From NCBI RefSeq assembly GCF_003337175.1, contig NZ_NETH01000002.1:1-64000 (forward strand): DNA of 64,000 nucleotides, in the 5' to 3' direction. Every line of letters starts with the position of its first letter. Within the stretch, counting starts at the first letter, position 1. The notes below the pieces were generated by a model. The model was given only the letters and a program-made list of their open reading frames with translations, was not told the DNA's origin and did not search any database. Shown piece after piece: positions 45,940 through 55,170 of this stretch. Both the position numbers and the translations under genes were made by a program. This DNA comes from Streptococcus gallolyticus (lineage in GTDB: Bacteria > Bacillota > Bacilli > Lactobacillales > Streptococcaceae).

Positions 45940-47906
45940 AAATTCAAGACTTACTCAGAAAAGATGTCATGATTCTTGATTTGAAAGCCACTTCAAAAGA
46001 AGCGGCGATTGATGAAATGATCACAAGCCTTGTTGAACACGGTGTGGTAACTGATTTTGCTACATTTAAACAAGGTATCATGAACCGTGAGGCACAAACA
46101 TCTACTGGTTTAGGTGATGGCATTGCCATGCCTCACAGTAAAAATGCAGCTGTTAAAGAAGCAACGGTTTTGTTTGCTAAATCTGCTGCAGGTGTTGATT
46201 ATGAAGCATTGGATGGTCAACCGACTTATCTATTCTTCATGATTGCAGCACCAGATGGCGCAAACGACACTCACTTGGCTGCTCTGGCTGAATTATCAAA
46301 ATATCTTTTAAAAGATGGCTTTGCGGCTCAATTACGCCAAGTGACATCAGCTGACGAAGTGATTGCAACATTTAACGCAGCAGAAGAAGATAACAAAGCA
46401 AACGAAGAAGTGAAAACTGCTCCAGTTTCAGATGATAAACCCCTTATCGTAGCTGTTACAGCTTGTACAACTGGTATTGCGCATACTTACATGGCAGAAG
46501 AAGCCCTCATCAAACAAGGTGACGAAATGGGGGTCACAGTCCGTGTTGAAACAAATGGTGCTTCAGGTGTTGGCAATCGTTTGACTGCTGATGAAATTGC
46601 ACGTGCAAAAGGTGTTATTATTGCAGCTGATAAAGCTGTTGAAATGGCACGTTTTGACGGAAAACCATTAGTATCACGTCCAGTTGCTGATGGTATTAAA
46701 AAATCTGAAGAATTAATCAATATCATCCTTGATGGAAAAGCAGAAACTTATACAGCTTCAGCTGATAAAGCTTCATCTTCAAGTGATGCTAGTGAAACAT
46801 TAAGCCTTGGTGCTGCATTCTACAAACACTTGATGAGCGGTGTTTCTCAAATGTTGCCATTCGTTATTGGTGGTGGTATCTTAATTGCTATTTCATTCTT
46901 GATTGACCAATTTATGGGAGTGCCAAATGACCAATTAAGTCACCTTGGTAATTACCATGAAGTCGCAGCTATCTTTAACCAACTTGGTAATGCAGCTTTT
47001 GGTTTCATGATTCCGGTATTTGCAGCTTACATTGCTTATTCAATTGCTGAAAAACCTGGTTTGGTAGCTGGTTTCACAGCTGGTGCTATGGCAACTTCAG
47101 GTATTGCCTTTGGTCGTATTTCATTCTATAGTTTAGATAGCGCAGTAAACCTTGCTGACAATCAAATTGCCTCAGGTTTCCTTGGAGCTCTTGTTGGTGG
47201 TTTCTTAGCTGGTGGTGTTATTCTTGTTCTTAAGAAAGCTCTTGCCTTCTTGCCAAAATCACTTGAAGGTATCAAATCAATCCTCCTTTACCCACTTCTT
47301 GGTGTCTTGGTAACAGGATTCTTGATGCTCTTCATCAACATTCCTATGGCAGCTATTAACAGTGCACTTTATGATTTCCTTGATAGTTTATCTGGTAGCT
47401 CTGCTGTTATCCTAGGACTCATCCTTGGTGGTATGATGGCAATCGATATGGGTGGACCTTTCAATAAAGCGGCTTATGTATTTGGTACAAGTAGTCTTAC
47501 TGCGGCAGCTCTTTCAAATGGTGGTTCAGTTGTTATGGCAGCTGTTATGGCCGGTGGTATGGTTCCTCCTCTTGCTGTCTTTGTTGCAACACGCTTGTTC
47601 AAAGATAAATTCACAGCTGAAGAACGTGACGCTGGTTTGACAAATATTGTTATGGGATTATCATTCATCACAGAAGGTGCGATTCCATTTGGTGCTGCTG
47701 ACCCTGCCCGTGCGATTCCAAGTTTTATGGTTGGTTCAGCTGTAGCAGGTGCTCTAGTAGGGGCATTCGACATCAAATTAATGGCACCTCACGGAGGAAT
47801 CTTCGTCTTTGCGTTGACAAGTAACTGGATTCTTTACCTTGTTGCTATTGTTATCGGTGCTATTATTTCAGGACTACTATTTGGTGCCCTTAGAAAAGCT
47901 AAATAA
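45936..47906 (+). CDS. fruA: Fructose PTS transporter EIIABC
   Basis: The 656-residue permease imports fructose and phosphorylates it on carbon 1. Domains in order are EIIA (residues 1-145, active His in GIAMPHSK near residue 65), EIIB (about 165-265, active Cys in AVTACTTGIAHTYMAEE near residue 176) and EIIC with about nine membrane segments (285-656). The fused A-B-C order is typical of streptococci. A terminator follows. Confidence 0.96.
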   Translation: MKIQDLLRKDVMILDLKATSKEAAIDEMITSLVEHGVVTDFATFKQGIMNREAQTSTGLGDGIAMPHSKNAAVKEATVLFAKSAAGVDYEALDGQPTYLFFMIAAPDGANDTHLAALAELSKYLLKDGFAAQLRQVTSADEVIATFNAAEEDNKANEEVKTAPVSDDKPLIVAVTACTTGIAHTYMAEEALIKQGDEMGVTVRVETNGASGVGNRLTADEIARAKGVIIAADKAVEMARFDGKPLVSRPVADGIKKSEELINIILDGKAETYTASADKASSSSDASETLSLGAAFYKHLMSGVSQMLPFVIGGGILIAISFLIDQFMGVPNDQLSHLGNYHEVAAIFNQLGNAAFGFMIPVFAAYIAYSIAEKPGLVAGFTAGAMATSGIAFGRISFYSLDSAVNLADNQIASGFLGALVGGFLAGGVILVLKKALAFLPKSLEGIKSILLYPLLGVLVTGFLMLFINIPMAAINSALYDFLDSLSGSSAVILGLILGGMMAIDMGGPFNKAAYVFGTSSLTAAALSNGGSVVMAAVMAGGMVPPLAVFVATRLFKDKFTAEERDAGLTNIVMGLSFITEGAIPFGAADPARAIPSFMVGSAVAGALVGAFDIKLMAPHGGIFVFALTSNWILYLVAIVIGAIISGLLFGALRKAK

Positions 47907-47928
47907 TAAATTTTATTAATCTAACATC

Positions 47929-47951
47929 GAACTCCTGCGGGAGTTCTTTTT
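47929..47951 (+). terminator. Terminator of the fructose operon
   Basis: GAACTCC pairs with GGAGTTC around a short GC loop, then T5. Confidence 0.8.
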
Positions 47952-47952
47952 C

Positions 47953-47973
47953 GTTATAGTTAAGAACTATAAC
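47953..47973. promoter_or_regulatory. MET-box 1 upstream of metE
   Basis: TATAGTTAAGAACTATA, extended by GT/AC to a perfect 9-bp dyad, matches the streptococcal MET-box TATAGTTnnnAACTATA recognised by MtaR/MetR-type LysR proteins. Confidence 0.8.
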
Positions 47974-47985
47974 AAGCTCTAAATG

Positions 47986-48002
47986 TATAGCTAAAAACTA
48001 TA
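47986..48002. promoter_or_regulatory. MET-box 2 upstream of metE
   Basis: TATAGCTAAAAACTATA is the same dyad with one mismatch. Its centre is 31 bp (three helical turns) from that of MET-box 1. Confidence 0.75.
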
Positions 48003-48047
48003 TAAGGTCATTAAAAGATAGAATGACGAAAGGTATTGAAAAAAGCT

Positions 48048-48076
48048 TTGTTATCCTTTACAATCTTAACTATAAA
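48048..48076 (+). promoter_or_regulatory. Promoter of metE-metF
   Basis: TTGTTA (48048-48053) is 17 bp from TATAAA (48071-48076). The expected start is near 48083. Confidence 0.75.
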
Positions 48077-48086
48077 AAATAGCAGA

Positions 48087-48103
48087 TATAGTTTAAAACT
48101 AAT
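48087..48103. promoter_or_regulatory. MET-box 3 in the early transcribed region of metE
   Basis: TATAGTTTAAAACTAAT has a full left half and a partly broken right half. It lies at about +5 to +21, downstream of the promoter. Confidence 0.55.
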
Positions 48104-48122
48104 ACTGGTATAGGAGGTAACT

Positions 48123-50357
48123 ATGGTAAAGGTTTCGAATTTAGGTTATCCGCGTTTAGGTGAAAATCGCGAGTGGAAAAAATTAATTGAGTCTTATTGG
48201 GCAGGCGATATGTCACAAGAAGAGTTACAAGCTCAAGCTAAAGAGTTGCGTCTTGAATTTTTGAAAAAACAGGCTGATGCAGGGCTTGATTTTATTCCTG
48301 TCGGTGATTTTTCACTTTATGACCATATCTTGGATTTGTCAGTACAATTTGGTGTCATTCCAAAACGTTTTGCTAAAGAAGAAATCAACCTCGATTTATA
48401 TTTTGCCATTGCGCGTGGTAATAAAGACAACGTTGCTTCATCAATGAAAAAATGGTTCAACACAAACTATCACTATATCGTTCCTGAATGGTCTGGTGTT
48501 CAACCACAATTGACAAATACACGCTTGCTTGACCTGTATTTGGAAGCAAAAGAAGTGGTTGGCGATAAAGCTAAACCAGTCATTACAGGACCAATCACTT
48601 ATGTGGCTCTTTCATCTGAAGTTGATGATTTCACAGCTACAGTGAAAAAATTGTTGCCACTTTATCAGCAAGTCTTTGCAGAATTGGTTGAAGCAGGGGC
48701 AACTTATATTCAAGTTGATGAGCCAATCTTTGTGACAGATGAAGGTGCTGACCTTTTAGAAGCAGCAAAATATGTTTATGCCTATTTTGCCAAAGAAGTG
48801 CCAGAAGCTAAATTGATTTTCCAAACGTATTTTGAAGCTTTGATTGATGCCAAAGATTTGTCAGAGTTACCAGTAGCGGCCTTTGGTCTTGATTTTGTTC
48901 ATGGTCTTGATGAAAACCTTGAAGCTATTGAAGCAGGTTATTTTACTGATAAAGACGTTTTTGCAGGTGTGGTTGATGGACGTAATGTCTGGGCAACAGA
49001 TTTTGTTGAGACATCAGCATTGCTCGAAAAAATTCAAGCCAATGTTAAAACACTTGTTGTTCAACCTTCTTGTTCACTGCTTCATGTGCCAGTAACGACT
49101 AAAAATGAAACAGAGCTCGAATCAGTTCTTAAAAATGGTTTGGCATTTGCGGATGAAAAATTGCAAGAAATCACATTGTTGAGCCAAGGTTTAGATGGTG
49201 AAGAATCTGATGTTTACAAACAACACCTTGCTGATTTTGCTGCTTTGCAAGCAGCTGATTTCCGTAATGTAAGATTGGAAAATTTGGATGATGTTGCTAC
49301 TGAACGTGTTGACTATAAAGTTCGTCGTCAAGTGCAAGAAGAAAAACTTGGTTTGCCAATTCTTCCAACGACAACAATTGGTTCATTCCCACAATCGCCA
49401 GAAGTTCGCCGTACACGTTTGGCTTGGAAACGTGGCAATATTTCTGATGCGGAATATGAAGATTTCATTAAATCAGAAATCGCACGTTGGATTAAAATTC
49501 AAGAGGATTTGGACATTGATGTGCTTGTTCATGGTGAGTTTGAACGTGTGGACATGGTTGAATTCTTTGGTCAAAAACTAGCTGGTTTCACAACAACAAA
49601 ACTTGGTTGGGTTCAATCATATGGTTCTCGTGCTGTTAAACCACCAATCATTTATGGAGATGTTAAACACATTCAACCATTGACTGTGAAAGAAACCGTT
49701 TATGCTCAAAGCCTGACTGACCGTCCAGTAAAAGGAATGTTGACTGGTCCAATCACGATTACAAACTGGTCATTTGAACGTTCTGACATTTCACGTGCTG
49801 ATTTGTTTAACCAAATTGGTCTGGCTATCAAAGATGAAATTAAGTTGCTTGAAGATGCAGGTATTGCCATCATTCAAGTGGATGAAGCAGCGCTTCGTGA
49901 AGGTTTGCCACTTCGTAAGAGCAAACAACAAGCTTATCTTGATGATGCTGTTCATGCTTTCCACCTAGCAACATCATCAGTGAAAGAAGAAACACAAATT
50001 CATACGCATATGTGTTACTCTAAGTTCAATGAAATCATTGATTCTATTCGTGCTTTGGATGCAGACGTTATTTCTATCGAGACAAGCCGTAGCCATGGTG
50101 ACGTTATTGAATCATTTGAAACAGCTGTTTACCCGCTTGGAATTGGTCTTGGTGTCTATGATATCCACTCTCCACGTGTACCAACTAAGGAAGAAGTTAT
50201 TGCTAACATTGAACGTCCATTGCGTCAATTATCCCTTGAACAGTTCTGGGTAAACCCTGACTGTGGTCTTAAAACACGTCGCGAACCAGAAACAGTAGCG
50301 GCACTTGAAGTTTTGGTGGCTGCAACCAAGGAAGTCCGAGCTAAATACGGAAAATAA
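48123..50357 (+). CDS. metE: Cobalamin-independent methionine synthase
   Basis: MetE transfers a methyl group from methyltetrahydrofolate (polyglutamate form) to homocysteine. The 744-residue protein has the two barrel halves, starting [16 protein letters not shown] and [14 protein letters not shown] (near residue 415). Zinc/homocysteine motifs include HTHMCYS near residue 625 and the C-terminal [17 protein letters not shown] site precedes the ATG. It forms a unit with the metF fusion 13 nt downstream, which supplies its methyl donor. Confidence 0.96.
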   Translation: MVKVSNLGYPRLGENREWKKLIESYWAGDMSQEELQAQAKELRLEFLKKQADAGLDFIPVGDFSLYDHILDLSVQFGVIPKRFAKEEINLDLYFAIARGNKDNVASSMKKWFNTNYHYIVPEWSGVQPQLTNTRLLDLYLEAKEVVGDKAKPVITGPITYVALSSEVDDFTATVKKLLPLYQQVFAELVEAGATYIQVDEPIFVTDEGADLLEAAKYVYAYFAKEVPEAKLIFQTYFEALIDAKDLSELPVAAFGLDFVHGLDENLEAIEAGYFTDKDVFAGVVDGRNVWATDFVETSALLEKIQANVKTLVVQPSCSLLHVPVTTKNETELESVLKNGLAFADEKLQEITLLSQGLDGEESDVYKQHLADFAALQAADFRNVRLENLDDVATERVDYKVRRQVQEEKLGLPILPTTTIGSFPQSPEVRRTRLAWKRGNISDAEYEDFIKSEIARWIKIQEDLDIDVLVHGEFERVDMVEFFGQKLAGFTTTKLGWVQSYGSRAVKPPIIYGDVKHIQPLTVKETVYAQSLTDRPVKGMLTGPITITNWSFERSDISRADLFNQIGLAIKDEIKLLEDAGIAIIQVDEAALREGLPLRKSKQQAYLDDAVHAFHLATSSVKEETQIHTHMCYSKFNEIIDSIRALDADVISIETSRSHGDVIESFETAVYPLGIGLGVYDIHSPRVPTKEEVIANIERPLRQLSLEQFWVNPDCGLKTRREPETVAALEVLVAATKEVRAKYGK

Positions 50358-50370
50358 GAAAGGTTATGCT

Positions 50371-52227
50371 ATGTCACGATTATTAGAACGTTTAAAAACA
50401 GATATTCTGGTAGCCGACGGTGCTATGGGAACTCTTCTTTACGCCAATGGTCTTGACAATTGCTACGAAGCTTATAATCTTACACATCCAGATAAGATTT
50501 CAGCCATTCATCATGCTTATCTTGAGGCAGGGGCAGACATTATCCAAACCAATACCTATGCTGCTAAACGCCATCGTCTGAAAGGCTATGCTTATGATGA
50601 CCAAGTTAAGGAAATCAATCAGGCTGGTGTTAAAATTGCTAGGGAAGCTGCAGGTGATGATGCTTTTGTTCTTGGAACTGTTGGGGCTCTTCGTGGGCTT
50701 AAACACTGTGATTTAACCCTTGATGAAATTATTGAGGAGACTTTGGAACAAGTCGGGTATTTGATTGAAACGAATCAAATTGATGGTTTGCTTTTTGAAA
50801 CTTATTATGATGAAGAAGAAATTATTGAAGTTTTAAAAGCTGTTAGACCAATAACGGATTTGCCAATTATCACTAATATTGCTCTCCATGAAGCTGGAAT
50901 TACGGAAAATGGTCGTCCTTTAGTTGAAATTTTAGGAAAATTAGTCATGTTAGGTGCTGATGTGGTTGGCTTGAATTGCCACCTCGGTCCCTATCACATG
51001 ATTAAGTCACTGAAACAAGTTCCGCTTTTTGCTCAGTCTTATTTGTCTGTTTATCCAAATGCTAGTTTATTGTCTTTTGTTGATGGCAATGGCAGCGGTC
51101 AGTATGGCTTTAGTCAAAATGCTGATTATTTCGGAAAAAGTGCCGAACTTTTTGTAGCAGAAGGTGTACGTTTAATAGGTGGTTGTTGTGGAACAACACC
51201 TGATCATATCAGAGCGGTAAAACGTGCTGTTAAAGGATTAAAACCTGTTGAGCGAAAACTGGTAACACCAATGGTTGAAGAAGCAGAGCTTATCAAAGCA
51301 GCTAAACAATCAGAGACATTGGTCGATAGGGTCAAAAGAGAGGTTACCATTATTGCGGAGTTAGACCCCCCAAAGACACTCGACATTGCGACATTTACAG
51401 AAGGGGTAAAGGCTTTAGACAAAGCAGGAATTTCAGCCATTACCTTAGCAGATAATTCACTAGCTAAAACGCGCATTTGTAATGTTAGCATGGCGGCCTT
51501 ATTGAAAAATGAGGTTTCGACCCCTTTTCTCTTGCATTTATCCTGCCGTGACCATAATATGATTGGTTTGCAATCACGGCTTTTGGGAATGGACGTTTTA
51601 GGATTTAATCATGTCCTTGCCATTACGGGAGACCCATCAAAAATCGGTGATTTTCCTGGTGCCACAAGTGTTTATGATGCCACAAGTTTTAAATTATTAG
51701 CCCTCATCAAACAGCTCAATAAAGGTCAGGGCTATAGCGGTGCTAGTATCAAGAAAGAGACCGATTTTAAAGTAGCTGCAGCTTTTAATCCAAATGTCAA
51801 AAATCTCTCACGCTGTGGGCGTTTAATCGAAAGAAAAGTAGCGGCAGGAGCAGATTATTTCATCACACAACCTGTTTTTAACACAGAGATTATTGATGAA
51901 TTAGCCGATTTAACACGAGATTATGAAGCGCCATTTTTTGTGGGTATCATGCCAATTACAAGTTATAATAATGCTATTTTCCTTCATAATGAAGTTCCTG
52001 GTATCCAACTATCAGATGAGTTTTTAGCAAAATTAGAAGCTGTCAAAGAGGATAAAGAAACCTGCCAAAAATTGGCTTTGGAAGAAAGTAAACAATTAAT
52101 TGACTGCGCTTTGGAGCATTTTAAGGGCATTTATCTCATCACACCATTTATGCGCTATGACTTGACAGTCGAGTTGATTGATTACATTCATCAAAAAGTT
52201 GAGTTAAAAAACCAAAGAATATCTTAA
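50371..52227 (+). CDS. Bifunctional homocysteine S-methyltransferase / methylene-THF reductase
   Basis: The 618-residue fusion has an N-terminal homocysteine S-methyltransferase domain (ILVADGAMGTLLY near residue 13, zinc cysteines in GLNCHLG and IGGCCGTTPDH) and a C-terminal MetF domain (from about residue 325, with ITGDP and RCGRLIERKVAAGADYFITQP). It resembles Bacillus YitJ. The MetF part makes methyl-THF for MetE; the N-terminal part can use other methyl donors such as S-methylmethionine (family knowledge). The ATG at 50371 follows AAAGGTTATGCT. Confidence 0.93.
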   Translation: MSRLLERLKTDILVADGAMGTLLYANGLDNCYEAYNLTHPDKISAIHHAYLEAGADIIQTNTYAAKRHRLKGYAYDDQVKEINQAGVKIAREAAGDDAFVLGTVGALRGLKHCDLTLDEIIEETLEQVGYLIETNQIDGLLFETYYDEEEIIEVLKAVRPITDLPIITNIALHEAGITENGRPLVEILGKLVMLGADVVGLNCHLGPYHMIKSLKQVPLFAQSYLSVYPNASLLSFVDGNGSGQYGFSQNADYFGKSAELFVAEGVRLIGGCCGTTPDHIRAVKRAVKGLKPVERKLVTPMVEEAELIKAAKQSETLVDRVKREVTIIAELDPPKTLDIATFTEGVKALDKAGISAITLADNSLAKTRICNVSMAALLKNEVSTPFLLHLSCRDHNMIGLQSRLLGMDVLGFNHVLAITGDPSKIGDFPGATSVYDATSFKLLALIKQLNKGQGYSGASIKKETDFKVAAAFNPNVKNLSRCGRLIERKVAAGADYFITQPVFNTEIIDELADLTRDYEAPFFVGIMPITSYNNAIFLHNEVPGIQLSDEFLAKLEAVKEDKETCQKLALEESKQLIDCALEHFKGIYLITPFMRYDLTVELIDYIHQKVELKNQRIS

Positions 52228-52241
52228 AAATTGAGAATGGG

Positions 52242-52271
52242 AAAGCTGGGACGAAAGTGTCCAGCTTTTTT
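52242..52271 (+). terminator. Terminator of metE-metF
   Basis: AAAGCTGG pairs with CCAGCTTT above an inner AC/GT pair with one bulge, followed by T6. The ~120 bp after it hold no recognised element until the ltrA promoter. Confidence 0.8.
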
Positions 52272-52393
52272 AGCTGCGAGATATGGTGATTGGGCTTTTA
52301 AAATCTGAAGATGAGAGCAAAAGTGGAGAAAAATATTTTTTGAGTTGTTTTGGCTAGAAGCGCTATAGCATTAATTTTTTCGTCATTTTTTGT

Positions 52394-52399
52394 TATAAT
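52394..52399 (+). promoter_or_regulatory. -10 box of the ltrA-like gene
   Basis: TATAAT predicts a start near 52406, three bases before an in-frame ATG (52409) and 24 before the ribosome-bound ATG (52430). The -35 (TTAATT) is poor. Confidence 0.55.
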
Positions 52400-52429
52400 A
52401 GATACAATATGAAAACAAAGGGGAATAAA

Positions 52430-53557
52430 ATGGCTTTTATAAAGCACAAAAAGGTGGAATTAACCGAACTATTTTATGATTTGGTTTTTGTTTATGCCAT
52501 TAGTCAAATCACGACATTAATTCATCATGTTCATCATGGTATTGTAGTACCATATGCATTTTTCACGTTTGTTATTGCCTTGATTATTTTTGTTAATTCT
52601 TGGATGGTACAGACGGTATTTACAAATCGTTTTGGGAAAAATAGTTTGACCAATATTGTATTTATGTTCGCTCAAATGCTATGCCTTTTGGTTTCGTCAA
52701 CTGCTGTGGCTGAAAAATGGTCAACGAGTTTTGTACCCTTTATTTTGCCAATGGCCTTTATTTCGCTATTGTTATTGTTGCAATATGTGGTTGAGTATTT
52801 CAATACGAAGACAAAAGCAGATCGTGGTTTGATTCGTCAATATTTTTATATCTTGGGTCTACGTTCCCTAACTTTGTTTGTTTCAATCTTTTTGCCTTAT
52901 CAGCTTGGGCTGAGTTTGGCAGTGTCTGGTGTCTTATTAACGTGGATTTTACCTGGTATTTTGACCAATCCAAAACAAGGCTATGTGTCAGAGACCATGC
53001 CTGCCGTTAATTTTCCGCATTTGATTGAGCGTTTATCGCTTCTGGTTATCATCACTTTCGGTGAAATGATTATCGGCATAGCGCCGTATTTTTCAGTAGG
53101 TAATTTATCGGTGGCTTCTTTCTTGATTTTCATCATCGTAGCTAATCTTTTTATGATTTATATTGTTGAAATTGACCACATGATAGATGTCAATCAAGAC
53201 CGTGTAACAGGAAATGGCGCCATCTATTACCATTATCCTATTTTGCTAGGGCTTAGCTTGATTACAGTTTCTCTAAGTTTCCTAGGAAATCAAGCGGCTA
53301 ATAATCTGTTTTCGGTTTGCCTGCTCTATCTTGGTATTTTACTATTACTGTTTGGTGTCTTTGCACATCAGCATTATAATAAATCAAGTCATCAATTTAC
53401 CAATAAGCTTTATTTTGTTGAACTTGGTATGCCAATACTAGGACTGCTTTTGAGTTTCTTGGCACTTCGCTCTACATTTACTTTAATTGCAATTGCTTGT
53501 CTTGTGACGCTGTTCATGATGATTGCCATGATTTCCTTTAATCTAAAACGAATTTAA
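52430..53557 (+). CDS. LtrA-like low temperature requirement membrane protein
   Basis: The 375-residue protein has about ten membrane segments and the LtrA signature KVELTELFYDLVFVYAISQ at the N-terminus and RLSLLVIITFGEMIIGIA in the middle. Listeria LtrA is needed for growth in the cold; the biochemical role is unknown. The ATG at 52430 follows AAAGGGGAA; an in-frame ATG seven codons upstream sits almost at the transcription start. It is monocistronic. Confidence 0.85.
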   Translation: MAFIKHKKVELTELFYDLVFVYAISQITTLIHHVHHGIVVPYAFFTFVIALIIFVNSWMVQTVFTNRFGKNSLTNIVFMFAQMLCLLVSSTAVAEKWSTSFVPFILPMAFISLLLLLQYVVEYFNTKTKADRGLIRQYFYILGLRSLTLFVSIFLPYQLGLSLAVSGVLLTWILPGILTNPKQGYVSETMPAVNFPHLIERLSLLVIITFGEMIIGIAPYFSVGNLSVASFLIFIIVANLFMIYIVEIDHMIDVNQDRVTGNGAIYYHYPILLGLSLITVSLSFLGNQAANNLFSVCLLYLGILLLLFGVFAHQHYNKSSHQFTNKLYFVELGMPILGLLLSFLALRSTFTLIAIACLVTLFMMIAMISFNLKRI

Positions 53558-53563
53558 TGTGAG

Positions 53564-53596
53564 AGTTTATCAGCCTTTGGGGCGATAAACTTTTTT
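53564..53596 (+). terminator. Terminator after the ltrA-like gene
   Basis: AGTTTATC (53564-53571) pairs with GATAAACT (53584-53591) with an inner GCC/GGC helix, followed by T6. Confidence 0.8.
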
Positions 53597-53619
53597 ATTT
53601 TTTAAAATAATGTTTTTGC

Positions 53620-53650
53620 TTGACTTGGAGTTAACTCCAAGGTCTATAAT
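53620..53650 (+). promoter_or_regulatory. MerR-type promoter with dyad in a 19-bp spacer
   Basis: TTGACT (53620-53625) and TATAAT (53645-53650) are 19 bp apart, which is too long for plain sigma-70 use. A perfect 9-bp dyad, CTTGGAGTT/AACTCCAAG (53624-53641), fills the spacer. This is the classic layout for activation by a MerR family protein that twists the DNA. Confidence 0.85.
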
Positions 53651-53690
53651 AAGGAATAATTAGAAAATAGCAATTTATTGGAGGTTGCGT

Positions 53691-54677
53691 ATGGAATACA
53701 CAAAATTGGGCAATACAGGTCTTGAAGTATCAAAATTGTGCCTTGGTTGCATGAGTTTTGGTGATGCTAGTCTTGGTTTTCATTCTGGTTGGCTTTTAGA
53801 TGAAGAAAAATCACGTATCATTATTAAGAAAGCTTTAGATTTGGGCATTAACTTTTTCGATACAGCAAATGTTTACGGAAAAGGAACAAGCGAGGAATAC
53901 CTTGGTCGTGCTCTTCGTGACTTTGCGGACCGTGATGAAGTGATTATTGCCACTAAGGTTTTCTTTGGGGATGGTTTACATGAGGGACGAAATACAACTG
54001 GTTTGTCACGAAAAGCCATTTTTAGTCAAGTCGAAGCTAGTCTTAACCGTTTAGGAACAGATTATATTGATGTGCTCTACATTCATCGTTGGGATTATCA
54101 CACACCGATTGAAGAAACTATGGCTGCACTTAATGATTTAGTGCGCTCTGGTAAGGTGCATTATCTTGGTGCGTCAGCAATGTATGCTTGGCAGTTCCAA
54201 AAAGCGCAGTATGTGGCTGAGAAAAATGGTTGGACAAAATTTTCAGTCATGCAAAATCATTACAATATGCTTTATCGTGAGGACGAACGTGAAATGATTC
54301 CGTTTTGTAAAGATTCAGGTGTTGGTTTAGCGCCTTATAGTCCTTTGGCAGCAGGTCGCGTGGTGCGTGATTGGGATGCGGATACGGCACGTAGTAAGAC
54401 AGATGAAACAGCCAAAATGAAATACGATAGCACCGAGGAACAAGATAAAGCTATCGTAGCGCGTGTGGCAGAAGTTGCAGAAAAATACGGTGTTACGCGT
54501 GCTCAAGTTGCTCTTGCTTGGCTATGGCAAAAAGGGATTGACTCACCGATTGTTGGAGTGACAAAAGAAAAATACCTAGATGATTTCATGGGGGCTTTTG
54601 ACGTGACTTTGACAAATGACGATATGGCTTATTTGGACGAAAACTATTTACCACATAAAATTGTTGGGGCTTTGTAA
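53691..54677 (+). CDS. Aldo/keto reductase (first of three)
   Basis: The 328-residue NADPH-dependent reductase has the barrel pattern LGNTGLEVSKLCLGCMSFG, FFDTANVYGKGTSEEYLG (catalytic Asp/Tyr near residues 56-61) and DYIDVLYIHRWD with the usual active-site His near residue 131. It belongs to the YajO/IolS-like group, which reduces small aldehydes and ketones. The ATG at 53691 follows TTGGAGG. Its MerR-type promoter suggests induction by an electrophile or aldehyde; the regulator gene is not in the window. Confidence 0.92.
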   Translation: MEYTKLGNTGLEVSKLCLGCMSFGDASLGFHSGWLLDEEKSRIIIKKALDLGINFFDTANVYGKGTSEEYLGRALRDFADRDEVIIATKVFFGDGLHEGRNTTGLSRKAIFSQVEASLNRLGTDYIDVLYIHRWDYHTPIEETMAALNDLVRSGKVHYLGASAMYAWQFQKAQYVAEKNGWTKFSVMQNHYNMLYREDEREMIPFCKDSGVGLAPYSPLAAGRVVRDWDADTARSKTDETAKMKYDSTEEQDKAIVARVAEVAEKYGVTRAQVALAWLWQKGIDSPIVGVTKEKYLDDFMGAFDVTLTNDDMAYLDENYLPHKIVGAL

Positions 54678-54682
54678 GGTGA

Positions 54683-54713
54683 AAAGGGCTTGGAACTTTG
54701 TCCCTAGCTCTTT
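54683..54713 (+). terminator. Terminator after the first aldo/keto reductase gene
   Basis: AAAGGGCT (54683-54690) pairs with AGCTCTTT (54706-54713) and an inner GG/CC pair is present. Confidence 0.65.
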
Positions 54714-54734
54714 ATTGATAGTGTTATTAGAAGG

Positions 54735-54920
54735 TATGGTGGTTTAGCCTTCAACAATCTAGGGATAGCCTACTGACGGCTACTATCAAGAACATCAAAA
54801 CAATGACCGCCAACCTCGTCAACCTAAGAACTCCCATGCCCAAGGCTTAGATACTTTGGTACTTGCCTTAAAAGCTTATTTCTAAACTCAAACCATTCTC
54901 AAGGGCTTCTGCAAAGTCAG
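54735..54920 (+). pseudogene. Decayed coding fragment, copy A
   Basis: A frame reading RRYGGLAFNNLGIAY continues, after a one-base shift at 54772, as DGYYQEHQNNDRQPRQPK and on to LDTLVLALKAYF and a stop at 54883-54885. It looks like the 3' end of a lost gene. DNA similar along its length occurs after the DXS-like gene (copy B, 61087-61282). I do not recognise the family. The rest of the gap to 55099 (about 180 bp) holds only a CAAGTCT/AGACTTG hairpin at 55041-55061. Confidence 0.45.
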
Positions 54921-55099
54921 TGTCAAAATGGTCTTGGGATAAGTATAAGTGTTTTAGATCAGCAAGGAGACATTAAGACTTGCTTGAAAAGCGCCTGTCT
55001 TTGCCATTGTTGCTTACTTTTAGGTTTTAGGCTCGTGGCTCAAGTCTCTCCTTCAGACTTGACTTGTTCCATATTTTTTTCTTTTTTAAAACTTTTATC

Positions 55100-55155
55100 T
55101 TGACACCGAGTCATAAAAGAGTATAATAGAAACATAATTTGACACCGAGTCATAA
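55100..55155 (+). promoter_or_regulatory. tetR promoter with two direct-repeat operators
   Basis: TTGACA (55100-55105) is 16 bp from TATAAT (55122-55127). The 17-bp sequence TTGACACCGAGTCATAA occurs twice, at 55100-55116 (covering the -35) and 55139-55155 (between start and ribosome binding site), 39 bp apart. Each holds a TGAC-N5-GTCA dyad. This is the expected layout for autorepression by the TetR protein encoded next. Confidence 0.85.
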
Positions 55156-55170
55156 TAAAAGGAGGTTAAT

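Noticed and set aside
40206-55155. Shared regulation of rpsP and tetR by CTTGACACC
   Set aside because: Both regions contain CTTGACACC, but in each case it is a -35 box with following CC, and the rest of the TetR operator (GAGTCA) is absent at rpsP.
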